A stretch of 64,000 nt of DNA from Callorhinus ursinus (GCF_003265705.1 NW_020313157.1:1991682-2055681), one strand, 5' to 3'. Counted from the stretch's first letter, positions 22,816-34,979 are shown. Translations and numbers: made by a program. Notes: generated from the sequence alone by a model not told the origin.

Positions 22816-23149
22816 TAGATATAAACACAAGTACTCTACATTTGTAGTTCCCCAAACCACTTAGTTTTAAAGAGCTTCACGTTCTCCTGGAAGCACAGCT
22901 GTCCTCCTTTCCCTGGGTTACCTGGTTTTTCTCTTCCCACTGCCATGCCCAGTCCGGGTTATTATCACATCAATCTCATCTGAACACCATGCAATTCTCC
23001 CCAGAGCCACCAGAGGGGGCTTTGCGACATGAAGATAAGATCCTGCGCTCAAAGCAGGCTTCCCTGGGGAACATCCATCATCCCCCTCCCCCACCTCCCC
23101 CCACTCCTCACCCCCACCCCTTGGCTTCCCAGAGCTCTCTTTGCCTCAT

Positions 23150-23590
23150 GGCCTTACCCTGCCTCCAGCTCCAGCTCCACCTCCAGTCATGCTGAATGGC
23201 TTGCAGTTCCTTTAACATGTAGTGTCCCTTTGCAATGTTATTCTGGTTAGATAAAACACCCTTTCACACTCTCCTTCTGTGTCCCCATTAAGTCATGCTC
23301 TACATTCCAGTCTCAGGGAAGGCATCGCCTTCCCCAGGAAGCCTTCCTGGTTTGAGCTTCCAGGTCTGAGTTAAGCACCTTACTGTGTATTCCCTTGCTA
23401 TCTCTATCAAAGCCCTTTTCTTTCTGCCACTCCCCTTCCCCCTTGATTACATGTCTATCTCCTTGGCCATAGGGAGAATTTAAGGTCAAGGATGGTATCT
23501 TACTCACCAGTGTATCCCCAACACCAAACCTAGAGCCAGGCCCATTGTAGAAAATCCAAAAAACAAAGCAATCAATGAATGAATCCTCAT
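23150..23590 (+). mobile_element. L2 fragment, sense
   Basis: 'tctacattccagtctcaggg', 'ccaggaagccttcctggtttg', 'tgattacatgtctatctcc', 'agaatttaaggtcaaggatgg' and 'gtgtatccccaacaccaaacc' follow the L2 3' order. The preceding 23080-23115 is a C-rich tract. Confidence 0.7.
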
Positions 23591-23752
23591 AGCTCTACCT
23601 ACAAAAATTTTATAAATATGAGATTGAAATGATGCATGTCATGTAATTAAAGACCCCCTGATTTTTTTGGCACAGCCAGAAGAGTCCAAACAACATTATT
23701 TTAAGGCCAGAACAATGGCCCAAGTCAAGGCACCATGATCTTGGAGTCAGAA

Positions 23753-23943
23753 TTTTTTTTTTTTTAGGATTTTATTTATTTACTGGGGAGAGACAGAGAA
23801 CATAAGTGGGATGGGCAGAGGGAGAGGGAAAAGCAGGCTCCCAGCAGAGCAGGGAGCCCAATGCAGGGCTGGATCCCAGGATCCTGAGATCATGACCTGA
23901 GCCGAAGGCTGATGCTTAACCAACTGAGCCACCCAGGTGCCCC
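23753..23943 (-). mobile_element. Carnivoran tRNA-derived SINE, antisense
   Basis: Poly-T, 'ttttatttatttactggggagagacag', 'agcaggctcccagcagagcagggagccc', 'gatcatgacctgagccgaagg', 'tgagccacccaggtgccccc'. Near consensus in the body. Confidence 0.96.
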
Positions 23944-25014
23944 CAGACCTTAATTTTCATGTTCAATTTCTTGAAAAGCTACATCCATGTATGCGTACAC
24001 CCATAAGAAACAAAGCCTGCTTATAGGAGTATGACAAAGTCCCATTAGGAAAATGTAGTTCTAACCAGCGGTGTGACCTCTGAATTATCACTTAACCTCT
24101 TTGGACCTCAATAGCCTCAACTAACTGTGGATTAGTCTACAAGACTGACTCATGAGAATCTCATGCTGTTTCTTTGAAATTCAAATGCCTGTCTTTGAAT
24201 TCATCCCCTGCCCCCACAAACACCCAACTAAATTTAATAAAACATATTCAGCCCCCTTGAAAGGAGATCCATTTGTCATGTGATTCCTGGCCAGGTAGAG
24301 CAAGGTCTCCAACCAATCCTGCTGCTAAATCATAATCTCCAGAATTTCACAGGAATAAAATATTGACTGCGTACCCAGAGCCATGGAGAGTTCCAATCTG
24401 GCCTCAGCCAAAAAACTCCTAGAAAAATTGAACATCGTACCTTCTCCAAACTCTCTTTTAAGTAAGAAAAACCCTAGAGACCCTAGTTCTTTTTGGTTTA
24501 GGCTAATGTAACTCAGTCAAAAATCTTTCAACTAAAAAAGATAATCTTTATCTCTGTAGTTTTATCTCTGTTCTCCAATACTACAATGTTGGCAAGAATT
24601 CTTTCTGAAGCACTAGTCCAGGTTGAGAGGCAAGTATTCTCTAAGGAACTCGGATGGGAGTATATGATGGAGAGGAGATTTTGTGGCTGAAACAAGAACC
24701 AAACACCCCAGAATTACGAGCGCTGTGGAAGGCCCAAATACTACAACATTGTGAATCGTTACCGCCTTTCCACGGTGCTGCTCAGTTCTCAAGTGGTCTT
24801 ATTATACGTTATCCCACTGATACAGTCAAACTTATATCTAACATGACATTCATTCTAGGAGGATAAATCATTCTGAATTTTTATCATCTACCCATATTAT
24901 TCAACCAATTTAAATACTATCAAATGGCGGTAATGGCCAAACTAATATCTTTAGCTCTGGCATTTATCCTGAGCTGCATAATAGTATTTCCAGCTGCCAG
25001 CTTGACATCTCCAC
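23944..25014. other. No gene recognised; short MIR-like segment
   Basis: A 50-bp MIR-like tract lies at 24070-24115 ('gtgtgacctctgaattatcacttaacctctttggacctca'). The rest is AT-rich and unassigned. Confidence 0.4.
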
Positions 25015-25765
25015 TTGAATACTTACTCAGATCCCACAAATCTAAACCCAACTCCTGATTTCAATCTCATCTTCTCCTCATTCCATCAAATGGCAACACT
25101 CTCTATGCAGTCACTCAAGCAAAAACCTCAGAAACATCCTTTTCTCCCCTTCCTTATTCCTCCTGTCCAATCCATCAGCAAGTCTCACTGGTCTACCTCC
25201 AGGATACATATCCTCGCCTGTCCATTCTCTCCACCCACCCAACCCCAACCCCTCTCCTCTCCCATCAGAACTGCCACAGGAGGCTCCTAACTGTGTATTT
25301 CCCCCTTTGCTCCCCCATCATCCATTCTCTACCCAGGTACCAAAACACTCCATGTAAAATTATAAACCATATCATGTCACCTTCCTACTTAAAAGTAATT
25401 ACCCATTACATGTAAAATTAAGTCCGACTTCTTCACTATAGCTTCCACAGGTCCCTGACTGCCTTTCCAAGGTCCTCTCAGCTCATCTTCCTCCTGATGC
25501 ATGGACCCAGCTGCATTGGTCACGCCCTAGCCCACCTTGCTCACTGCCCTCCAGCTCTCCCCAAGGCTAGCCCCTTCACAACCTGCAAGTGAACTCAACG
25601 TTACTTCCTCAAAGAGCCTCCCCTACTCACCTTTCCAAAGCAGGATTACTATGTGTTTCCATGTCTCTCTATCACATCATTGTTTCCTTCACAAGATTTA
25701 GTATAACTGGAAGTTAATCTGTTCATTTATTACTTATTATCTTCCCATCCACACTCCTACTACAA
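25015..25765 (+). mobile_element. L2 fragment, sense, long
   Basis: 'caccttcctacttaaaagtaattaccc', 'aaattaagtccgacttcttc', 'gcttccacaggtccctgactgcc', 'ccctccagctctccccaagg' and 'caaagagcctcccctactcacc' are in L2 order over 750 bp, making this one of the longest L2 pieces here. Confidence 0.75.
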
Positions 25766-25779
25766 GAGTACTAATTCCA

Positions 25780-26230
25780 AACTAAGAGAAGCCTCGCCAC
25801 TCTTATTATTCTGATCACAACCCATTGGCCCTTTTGGTGAGGGAGGGACCCCCGTGCTCTATAGTACAAGATGGGTAAACACATGGAATCCATCACTAGA
25901 CAGGTGAGATGGGCAGCAGTTATTAGCCACATATACTCACAGCTGCAGGAAGGAGGACATGGCTTGCCACTCAGGGTTGCAGTCAGGACCAGAGTGAACA
26001 GCAAGGGCTATGGGCCACAGGCTTTATAGTACAAGTGGGTGGGGTGCCCCCCTGGTTCCTGCAGGAGGATGTGATTGGCTTGTTTGAATAATTTCACAGG
26101 CTGGCAGGGAATTGAAGCCTGTTCAGTTGAGGACTAGGTGGAGTGTGTCTGGTCTGGCTGCTGGGGCAACTAGCTGGGCGGGGGCCTCTCCTGCTGGGTG
26201 GGGGCACATCTGAGAAGAGCAGGAAGGATT
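25780..26230. other. Unassigned GC-richer block, possible LTR-like element
   Basis: 'gggctttatagtacaagtggg' includes a TATA-like word, followed by 'ggttcctgcaggaggatgtgattggc' and 'ttcacaggctggcaggg'. It feels like an interspersed element, possibly an LTR, but no duplication or terminal TG/CA pair was established. Confidence 0.25.
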
Positions 26231-26309
26231 AATGGTCAGGCCTTAGGGGTCCTGTGAAACCCAAAGATGTCAAGGCAGCACATGAAATTTATAGGTCTTA
26301 CAATACACT

Positions 26310-26395
26310 TGTCCTCTGGCTTATTCCAGTGCCTGGAACATAGCAAGTCCTCAATAAATACTTGACCAATGAAGAAATGAATGTGGGTGATATAC
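26310..26395 (+). mobile_element. L2 3' tail, sense
   Basis: 'ccagtgcctggaacatagcaagtcctcaataaatacttgacc' in L2 end order. Confidence 0.7.
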
Positions 26396-26399
26396 CCTC

Positions 26400-26819
26400 C
26401 CTCTTTCCCACCTTTGGCTTGACCATTTAGACACTCCCACAACTCAGAAAGCAACTTGGGTGACTGGGTGGGTAGTGAGTATGCCTTGTTTCCTCGATGT
26501 TGCTTCTTCTGTTTCATCACCAAACCACCTGTTTCTTTAGGACTCCCATGAGTTGGGAATATAATATTCACAAAGAAAAAGATCAAGGCAATGTTTTAAA
26601 CTACAAATGTACAAATGTTATGAAGAATGAGTCTTCTTTCCAAGTACCTGTTTAGCTTTTTCATTTATTTTTCATCTGAACTATTTTACTAGAAAGTGTC
26701 CCTATACCTTTACAACATGGAGACATGGTCAGACCCTTTGTGATGCACCCATTTGCACTACAAGGAAAAATGTACTTGCAAATGTCATGTTCAACAGCCA
26801 ATGAACAATGATATGTCTT
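26400..26819. other. No gene recognised
   Basis: A 116-codon minus-strand frame spans 26236-26586 but has no recognisable domain and overlaps an L2 tail. Confidence 0.4.
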
Positions 26820-26996
26820 AGAGCTTCTAATGTTTATTTCAATGATTCTTCTAATATTTAAATATGAAAGAAGGGCCTACTCGTTCAAGAAGACTCAAAA
26901 AATACAGAGCATAAAGAACAGAATAGTGCTCAGAGCCCCGTCAGCCAAACACAGTCATGGAAGAATAGTTTCTTCTGATATGGAGCTAGATTTATA

Positions 26997-27042
<46 letters not shown>

Positions 27043-27450
27043 GTCTTATTTTTAGTTAATACCATAGTATCACTCTGTTGGTGTTTTATTGTACTTTTTG
27101 AAAATCTTTAATGACTACGTAAGGTTGCATCAGCTGGATGTACTTTAAGCATCTTAGCTATTCAACTATAGTTCAATATTTCAGTTGTTTGTAATTTAGG
27201 TTGTTTGCAATATTATAATAGCACTGAGCACATTTTTACTCTTAAAACTTTTATGATACTTAGGATGATTTTCTTAACAGAAATTTTCAGAATCTCTGGA
27301 CTAAGGTTAAACATATCATTAAGATTTTTGATCTGTATTATCAAGTTTTTCCCCCAAAGAGATGTGGCAAATTACCTTTTAAAAAAATCTAGTTTGCTTT
27401 TAAGCAGAGTGACATGTACTTTTGGTGTCATCTATTCTGTTACTATTTCC
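26820..27450 (+). mobile_element. Old L1 3' end with an internal CA microsatellite
   Basis: Landmarks in the right half: 'aatctttaatgactacgtaagg', 'ttagctattcaactatag', 'gtaatttaggttgtttgcaat', 'agcactgagcacatttttac', 'gatgtggcaaattacc'. These follow the L1M 3' UTR. Confidence 0.65.
26999..27038. repeat. (CA)n microsatellite, about 20 units
   Basis: Uninterrupted AC dinucleotides for about 40 bp, long enough to be length-variable in populations. Confidence 0.97.
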
Positions 27451-28429
27451 TGACAAAATTCAAGAGTCTTCAAGCATCTTACCTTTCATTTCTTTCCTAT
27501 GATATTCCCGCCCCTGAATTTCCATGTGTCACCAGAATTCTAAGCCAATACATTTTCCTGTTATAATTTGTAAAAGTTCACAATTTGGTCATGTGATATA
27601 GCCAACAGTGGAGTCTACAACTCTGGATATCAGGATTAACCAATCAGAACGTCTTCCCTTGCAGGCTCCAGACAGGTCACAGTAAGTGACAGCCCTTCCT
27701 GCCAGGAGTGGAGGCAGGTACATATCAAGGGCAGGAAACTCAACACCGAAGAAAAGACTCTTGAGATTGACTTGCCCTGGGATGAAATTAATAATTCAGT
27801 TCAAAGAGTTTAAGCGATCCGAAAGAGTATTTTCTTCTGGTACTTCAAATATAGCCCTGTATTGGATGCAAAAAAGATGAGTTCTGAGGATTCCTTTATC
27901 TCTTCAAAAGAAGCACTTCTTCATAATGTGGCCTAAAAGCAAAGAGCTTAGAGGAGAGAAACCTAGGCATTGTATGAATGTAAATCATTCAGCTATGCAC
28001 AGTGATAGAGATTTCTGGCCCTGGGTCTTCTGTGGCCACTGATCCACCAAAACCAGTGCCTACACCTTGAAACCAAGGACACCAAGACCAAACAGCTTAC
28101 TTGTCCTTGTCACTGATGAAGACAAGCAGCATGGGCCAGCCTAAGTCACAAGCTACATTGAGTGCTCCTAGGCAGGAAGCAGAGGCTTGAGCTGCCTCTC
28201 GCCCAGGTAAAGGAGGGAGAGAAGCAACAGAGTCTCTGCATGCTGCACTCCCTCTGGCATCACCCCCTCCACTCCCTTCCATGACTACTTCCACTGGGGC
28301 ACTGTATCTGCCAAAGAGCTTTTCGGTTTGTTCTCTACTTTAACTTGAGTCTTTAAAAACTTTCCTATGAGGGGCAGTCTATAACTTTGTGCCAAAAGTC
28401 TTCAAAGAGCTCAAATTTCTAAGGAAATC
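27451..28429. other. No gene recognised
   Basis: Unique-looking sequence, moderately AT-rich. Nothing assigned. Confidence 0.4.
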
Positions 28430-28700
28430 ATCCAAGGTATGTACCCAGAGTGAAGAACCAGGGATGTTCATTGCAAGGCTATTCTTAGCTGAAAATAAAA
28501 AAAATAAAAAATAAAAAAAATGGAGAGGTGACTAAGTTCTATAGATCTATCCATATGGTGGAATGTTGAGGTTATCTTTAAAAATTAGATGACAATATTT
28601 AGTGATATGGAAAAAGCAGATGACAAAGCAATTATGTAATTGTTTTAGCCATAGAAAAACATGGATACTTCAGTATGGCCACTTGAGGACACAGCCCATG
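28430..28700 (+). mobile_element. Old L1 ORF2 3' fragment
   Basis: 'gggatgttcattgcaaggctattc', an A-rich stretch, 'tctatccatatggtggaatgttg', 'gatgacaatatttagtgatatgg' follow the L1M ORF2 end. Confidence 0.7.
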
Positions 28701-28990
28701 CCAACAATAATAAACAAGTAGACCATGATGATACTAAGAACTCGAAAGAATGGGGCGGTGCTTTCCTGGATGCTACCTGTGTAGCATCAAATTCACCTGA
28801 ACACTGAAACTAGAAAGGTGTTTGCTAAAGAAATTGATCCATCCTCCTAAGGGAGACCCAGCACTTCTAGGGTGCTGTTCCCATCCCTCAAGATAGCCCT
28901 ACGCATGTTGACATTGGGGGAAGGTTTCACTAGCTTGCCCAGCAGCTCTACTCCCACACATTCTAAAACAAAAGCCTACCCAATGACATG

Positions 28991-29014
28991 ACACACCACA
29001 CACACACACACACC
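28991..29014. repeat. Short CA-rich microsatellite
   Basis: 'acacaccacacacacacac' followed by CCCC. Confidence 0.85.
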
Positions 29015-29487
29015 CCACAATCAGGCTTCCAATTCAGAGGTGAGATCTAATGGGGGAAACAGATCCACACTCAGCAGAGGAAACCCACCCCTGTATCTGT
29101 TTATTAATTTAGTCTTTCCTTCATAAATACCAAGGATCACCAGGCATCTGAAGAACACCAAGAACACAAGGGGAGCTGAACCACAACAGATGAACTGAAC
29201 AAGTGGCCACAAAGGAAATAGATAATTCAGGGACATTTCCTTCTCTTGAGACCAACTGCTTTATTTGTTCTACAATAAATATCAGTAACTGCTTTTTCAT
29301 TTAAAAAAAATCAATCTACAAAGCTAACAAGGACTGTTACAGGAGAAAATGGAAATGTTATAAACCTTGAGAATGTAAAGTTAATGGCAAAAGGAGAGAT
29401 GGAAGGAAGTGCTAGGGCCCTAATTTTTTCATCTTATTTAGTGGACAATCAGGAGATACTCTATAAAGAAATGAAAAATAGAGGCTC
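29015..29487. other. No gene recognised
   Basis: AT-rich; nothing assigned. Confidence 0.4.
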
Positions 29488-29503
29488 AAGATTTAAAGGT
29501 ATA

Positions 29504-29686
29504 GGGGCACCTGGATGGCTCAGTTGGTTAAGCATCTTCTTTCAGCTCAGGTCATGATCTCAGGGTCCTGATATTGAGCCCCACATTGGGCCCCATGCTC
29601 AGTGGGGAGTCTGTGTCTCCCTCTCCTTCTGCCCCTCTACCCCCCACACCCAACCTCTCTCTCAAATAAAATCTTTAAAAAAAAAA
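29504..29686 (+). mobile_element. Carnivoran tRNA-derived SINE with perfect 16-bp duplication
   Basis: Head 'ggggcacctggatggctcag', body 'ctcaggtcatgatctcagg', tail 'aaataaaatcttt' plus A-run. The target site aagatttaaaggtata occurs at 29488-29503 and again at 29687-29702 without a mismatch, so both ends are exact. Confidence 0.98.
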
Positions 29687-29702
29687 AAGATTTAAAGGTA
29701 TA

Positions 29703-30089
29703 AAGGTAACCAACAGAATAGCTAATATTATAGTAAAACTAACAAAAATCATGGTAAGGGGGAAGGGGAAAGTTTAAGTTATTGCAAATGAGCTAAATTC
29801 TTTATCTGCCAATAGTTATTTATCTATTAGAGTCAATATTCATAGAGTCAATAGATAAAGCATTTAAAATTGATAACCAATAAATAAGGTTACTGGCACA
29901 TGGTATAGAACTAAGGGGGTGGTCATCAGAAGAACTTAACACAAAAATGGCTCCAAGTAGTTACCGCTGGTGTGTGGGTTGGAGGATGGGGGTACATAGG
30001 AAGTTTTGTTTCTAAGGCAACACTCCCCACACTCCTCAGTTTGCATAACATGTGCAGGTTTTACGTTTACAAAAAATTTTAAAACAAAA
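29703..30089. other. No gene recognised
   Basis: AT-rich; some 'tagagtcaat' words repeat at 29828 and 29845. Nothing else assigned. Confidence 0.4.
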
Positions 30090-30300
30090 CAGAGCTATGA
30101 CAGGCAGGACATACATCAGAGGGTCTCAGGCTATATGCAGATTGGAGACAGCCGGGAGCTTTGCAAAGCTCTGATGCCTGAGGCCCCCCACCCTCCCAGC
30201 TCAGATTTCAGATTTAACTGGTCTGGGTGGACCCAGGATGGGTAAATGAAACGCTCCCCCCGCTGACTCTAATATGCTACCAGGGCTGAGAACCACCATC
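30090..30300 (+). mobile_element. MER20-like hAT MITE
   Basis: 'gggtctcaggctatatgcagattggagac', 'gggagctttgcaaagctctgatgcctgaggcccc', 'ctcagatttcagatttaactggtctgg' and 'ccagggctgagaaccaccatc' fit a MER20-type non-autonomous hAT element. Confidence 0.65.
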
Positions 30301-31149
30301 TCGCTCTGCATGGTGGAACAGCAGTATTACCTTCTAATGCCCTCTGAATTTTCCATCCATCCAGGCAACAGCTATTTATGGAGTACCTACTGGGCTAGAT
30401 GCTAGGGATCGAGTGGTTAACAAGAAGGCCCAATACCTCCACTAGGAAACCTACTATGCAGTGGGGGAGGGGGAAGCAGCTCTTCAGTGAATGACTCGTT
30501 ATTTATCATTGCCGTAATTACCACACAAAAAAGAAAGGATGCAGTAAGACCGTGTGTTATTTTTGTAATAGGGAGGAAATACATAGATGATTTTTTTAAT
30601 CTACCCTCCTCCCCCAACCCCCGAATTACTTACTCTAACCTCCTTTTCCCCAGAGACTGGAGGTCAATGACTCTGTCCTTCCCGAAGATGCCATCAGGAG
30701 CTATAATTCCATCTCCAAGCAAGGGCTGGAATCCTGCCCCTCAAGCCATCATGAGCTACTACCATAAAACCCGTGTCCTGAGACCCTGGCAACTAGCCAG
30801 AGTGATTGCCCGCAGCACATGCATGCTACTTAAAATTCTCACCACCCCCCCACCAAGAAGTGGAAAGGATGAACAGAGAGCATAAATGAGGAGCCCCCCC
30901 CCCCCAAAAAAAAAACATCCTGTCACGGGGTTGTGATAGGACACAGGCCTGCAGTCCAGGGTTTCTTTTCAAGATTTCCAGAGATTCCGCCACAAGCAGA
31001 ACAATGATCCAAGACAACCAAGGAGACAATGAAAACTATAGATCTTGTTAGTGTGAGGAAGGCAGGGGGCATTAATGGATAGCTAAGGGGACCAACCATA
31101 AACCTGAGGCTCTGGGCATTCCCAAGTATCCCCATTTGACCTGACATGT
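30301..31149. other. No gene recognised; L2 tail and C12-A10 run
   Basis: 30355-30430 ('tatttatggagtacctactgggctagatgctagggat') is an antisense L2 end. A run of 12 C then 10 A lies at 30894-30915. The 132-codon plus-strand frame 30487-30885 shows no domain. Confidence 0.5.
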
Positions 31150-31560
31150 CCCCTCTCATAACAGAAAAAAAAAATCGAAGTGGATTTTTTTTTTGTCAGT
31201 TTATTTTTGCTAGAAAGGAAGTAAGAGTGAACAGTTGTAAACTAAGAATATAAATTGGGAAATTATAGAAAATCAGAGCCCTTAAGTTAATCCAACACCA
31301 ATAAAGAGCAATAGACGAGGACTAATCACACACAGTAAACACAGGTACCTCCTCTAGTTAAATTACGGGGGCCAGACAGAGGCCTGATGAGGCCGCGAGC
31401 TTCATGCCAGGGCTATTACCGGGACTGATTTGGTTAGCAGCAATGACAGGCTCCTTGTAGTGAGCGCCTGCCTTTTCCCATTTCATCTCATTTTTACTGT
31501 AACCATGTTTTTATTTTTATAGGACAATTTGATTCTGTCCCACGCTTTCAGAATTGAGTT
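31150..31560. other. Unique AT-rich block, candidate conserved non-coding element
   Basis: No repeat signature. Words such as 'cccttaagttaatccaacacc', 'gaggactaatcacacac', 'ctctagttaaattacgggg', 'agggctattaccgggactgatttgg' and 'cagcaatgacaggc' give it an enhancer-like look. Inference. Confidence 0.4.
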
Positions 31561-32644
31561 TTTCAAATTTATGACACAAAAGCTTTCAAATGGCTGTGAT
31601 ATACAGGCCTCCCTGTGCAGATCCCCACTTCCCTTCTCTATACCTGAGACCCCACAATCCTATAAGGAGTTCTGTTGGTCTGGACCCCCGAGTCTCAGGG
31701 CCACACAGTATCCCCAAGAGACATCTTCACTACCTCCAAGAGAGCACCACCTATGGCCACAACTTACCTCCTTCTCGCCCCATTAGGCCAACCAACCCTA
31801 TCCATCCCTTCATTAACCCATCCAGGGCTTCAGTCCTATTAGAACTGTGATCCTCGGTGGAGAAGGTGCTGCCTCCTAGAGGGAGCTCTGGGAATTTACA
31901 GGGATGATTTTGGTTGTGATTCTGGGGGCATGTGGCATTTAGTGAACAGAGAGGTGACACAGCCCGCAGTGTAACCGACAGACCCATGCACTTTCCCACG
32001 TCCCACACAACTCTGGATTCAGCCCACCAGACATTCTCTGTGGCAATTAATAAACCCGTAAAGAATGATCTTAACCTAGAATCTAACTCCACTCCAAATG
32101 TAAATACAAACTATGCTTGCATGGTTGAAATCAACCCTGAATTGTTCTGACGCATAAATGTACTTGTGCCATTCAAAATTGACCAAAGGCTGTTGAGCAG
32201 TTTGAAAAAGCAAGTCACCACCAACACACCCTATGGTATCCAAGTCACCAGGACGGCACTGGGTAGTCTTCACACTCAAGAGTAACCCTATATACCTACT
32301 CATTCTTAGTGCTCATAGCCTTCTTCTGTGGTTCCTGTCTCAAAATGTCACTATAAAAAAAAAAGTATCACTAGGACTCACTTGGATATTGTCATCCTTC
32401 TCTTAAATCCCCAGATCCATTAGAAGATTTGAGAGCAGTTAGTTCATCATGTACTCCAGTGTAATTGAGCTTTTACATATTGAAGTACCTATTATTATAA
32501 TTGCCTTCTTTTATTTCTCAAAACTAGAGCAAGATACGGATTTCTTCTGATGTTATGTGTAAAGGTGGGTTATGTTATCTGTTTGCTCATCAGGGTAGTA
32601 AATGGGTTGTGGTGGCAAAGTGTTATAAAACAGGGGCATTTCAG
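31561..32644. other. No gene recognised
   Basis: Overlapping frames of 86 (+) and 113 (-) codons near 31590-32092 are not supported. No repeat consensus assigned. Confidence 0.4.
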
Positions 32645-32647
32645 GGG

Positions 32648-32868
32648 GGAGGGGGCAAGTGGCTCAGACGGTTGAGCATCTGACTGTTGGTTTCAGCTCA
32701 GGTCATGATCACACAGTCCTGAGATCGAGCCCCATGTCAGGCTAAGCGTGGAGTCTGCTTCAGATTCTTTCTCCCTCCCCCCTCGACTCCTCCCGCCCCC
32801 ATCACTTGGGCCTGCCCTCTCCCTCACTGTAAAATAAATAACATCTTAAATAAAAAAAGGGGGAGGGT
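32648..32868 (+). mobile_element. Carnivoran tRNA-derived SINE, older
   Basis: 'ggggcaagtggctcagacggttgagcatctgac', 'ctcaggtcatgatcacac', 'gatcgagccccatgtc', long CT-rich body, 'aaaataaataacatctt'. A possible short duplication around 'ggcattt' flanks it (about 32635 and 32876). Confidence 0.93.
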
Positions 32869-33059
32869 GGGAAGAGGCATTTGGTCTGATCATTTGTGCC
32901 TCACAAACAGCCTGTATGGTATTGCTTATATGTGAAAACCTTGGCCAGGCAAGACTGGCCCTGAGCTCTGACCATTGGGTGCCTGAAGTCTCCCCCACCT
33001 CAAAGTCCAGATTTCACCCCCTCAGCCAGTAGGCTTACCCTTTAAGCCCTGGCCAGGAT

Positions 33060-33530
33060 CTTGAAATTCATTCCCACTCCTGGATGCTCTGCCTCCTCCA
33101 GCCCCTGCCCAGGCCAACCCTCCAACTTCACTTTGCCCTCCTGGCCCACCACACTCCAACCACCTCTCCTTCTCACTATTTCTCAAACACCATGCCCCCC
33201 CACCACCACCACAGGACCTTTGCACATGCCATTTCCTCCCCCTGGGCTGTTCCCGGCTAAGTCCCATTTGTCCTTCCAGTATCACTTCCTTTAGGAGGCT
33301 TCTCCTAACTCCCAAGCTGAGGTCAGGCCCTACCACCTGTTCCTGTGTCTTGCACAACAGTGACCACAATTGTAATCAACTATGTGATAATCCGCTGGAC
33401 ATCCATCTTCCTTGCTCACTCAGTGCTCCATAAAGAAAGGGATTCCTTCCTATTCCTTCCTCACTTATATCTCCCCAACCAGATGGTGATGAATCTATAG
33501 TTGATACTCAATAATGAGTGAATGTGTAAA
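33060..33530 (+). mobile_element. L2 fragment, sense
   Basis: Strong L2 order: 'cctggcccaccacactccaacc', 'aggacctttgcacatgccatttcc', 'cccctgggctgttcccgg', 'ttaggaggcttctcctaac', 'cactcagtgctccataaag', 'gttgatactcaataatgag'. Confidence 0.85.
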
Positions 33531-34518
33531 TGGAACCTCCAAACATAAAACCCAAACTTATTATTCAAAGTTCTTGAAATAATAGCCTTCTCTCTGCCTA
33601 TGATTAGTGCAATGAGAAGCTGCAACAGATGACCTCAGAATGAAGAAATCCTAGGAAAATCTTCAGAGGAATGTCAGCTTCCTGGGGCAGGGATTTGGGT
33701 CTTTTTCATTCACTGATGTAGTCCCAGCACCTGGCACAGGGCATGGCCCATAGAAGGGGCTTGACAGGCATTCAGTGAACCTATCAATCCACCAACCATA
33801 GTAGGCCAGACACTGACAGTGGTTTCTTATTGATAACACCAGAATTATGGTGTAGGGGTGCATTGGGGATGGTTTTGAAGGAAGGCTAACAGCCCATCCA
33901 AGGCAGGGCTGAAATTTCCAAGACTTTGTTGCTGCCCACACCTTATTCTGGTGGGCTCAGTGCAAAACCACATACTGCAAACACGGATTAACCCACTGTC
34001 ATCAGGGCTGAAACCTGCCTCAGCTGTGTTTCCAGTCACTCTTCCAGGACCCCACGGGCTTCCCCCAAATCCTCCTGGAAACCGCTGGGTGGTTGAGATT
34101 AAGGAGTCTTGCCTCTTCAGAGCTAGCCCTTCAATAAACTTCAAATCCAACAGAAACTCTCTCTCCTCTAAGTCCTGACCAAGGACTGAGCATGAGCAGC
34201 ATGGGGATTCACATGAAAACAAATCCCAGGGCAGACAAATCCCAACAAAGCACAGAGGCCTGGACTGACTGGGACCAGGAGCTGCAGAGAACCTAATACC
34301 AACCTACCTGCTCCCCAAAGTCATTGTCTTAAGCAAAGAGATCAGCGTGGGTAAATCATGAAACGCTCCTGCTGCAGAGGGTAAAGCGGGAATTAAAAGT
34401 AACAGTGAGGTGGTGAGTCAGGCAAGGCAGGAGGGCCGGTGTAGGCTGACTTTCCTGGCTCCCTTCTCCAACTGGAGAGTAAGGAGGGGCTAATGCTTCA
34501 TGGCTGAGTAGACCCTAT
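33531..34518. other. No gene recognised; short L2 3' tail at 33690-33790
   Basis: 'tagtcccagcacctggcacagggcatggcccatagaagg' is a sense L2 end. The rest is unassigned; the 125-codon minus-strand frame at 33845-34222 has no domain. Confidence 0.45.
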
Positions 34519-34533
34519 AAGGCTTCCTGTCTT

Positions 34534-34733
34534 TTTTTTTTTTTAAAGATTTTATTTATTTATTTGAGAGAGAGAGAGAATGAGAGATAGAAAGCACTAG
34601 AGGGAAGAGGGTCAGAGGGAGAAGCAGACTCCCTGCTGAGCAGGAAGCCCGATGCGGGACTCGATCCCGGGACTCCAGGATCATGACCTGAGCCGAAGGC
34701 AGTCGCTTAACCAACTGAGCCACCCAGGCGCCC
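34534..34733 (-). mobile_element. Carnivoran tRNA-derived SINE with perfect 15-bp duplication
   Basis: T-run, 'aaagattttatttatttatttgagagag', 'gcccgatgcgggactcgatcccggga', 'tgacctgagccgaaggcagtcgctt', 'gagccacccaggcgccc'. Target site aaggcttcctgtctt at 34519-34533 and 34734-34748. CpGs at the consensus positions are kept, so it is young. Confidence 0.98.
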
Positions 34734-34979
34734 AAGGCTTCCTGTCTTAACCTCAGACTGGAGGGCTGTCCTGGAACAGAGGAAACCTCCTACACCACTC
34801 ACTCAGGCCATAACAAGGACCTTGTCAAAGGACTGTATGAATAGTGACTGTCCGGACAGGAGGCTTCCGTGCAACTGTCTGGACACATGATCCCCAATTT
34901 AGCCACCTTTTTCACCCCCCCAAATCATTTTACTATAAATTGTTGTATATTAAATAATATTCAATTTCTTGAATCCACC

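Noticed and set aside
26999..27038. CA run as possible CRISPR-like or satellite array
   Set aside because: Simple dinucleotide repeat; CRISPR arrays do not occur in mammalian nuclear DNA.
30487..30885. 132-codon plus-strand frame
   Set aside because: No domain or homology recognised, and the flanks show no exon signals.
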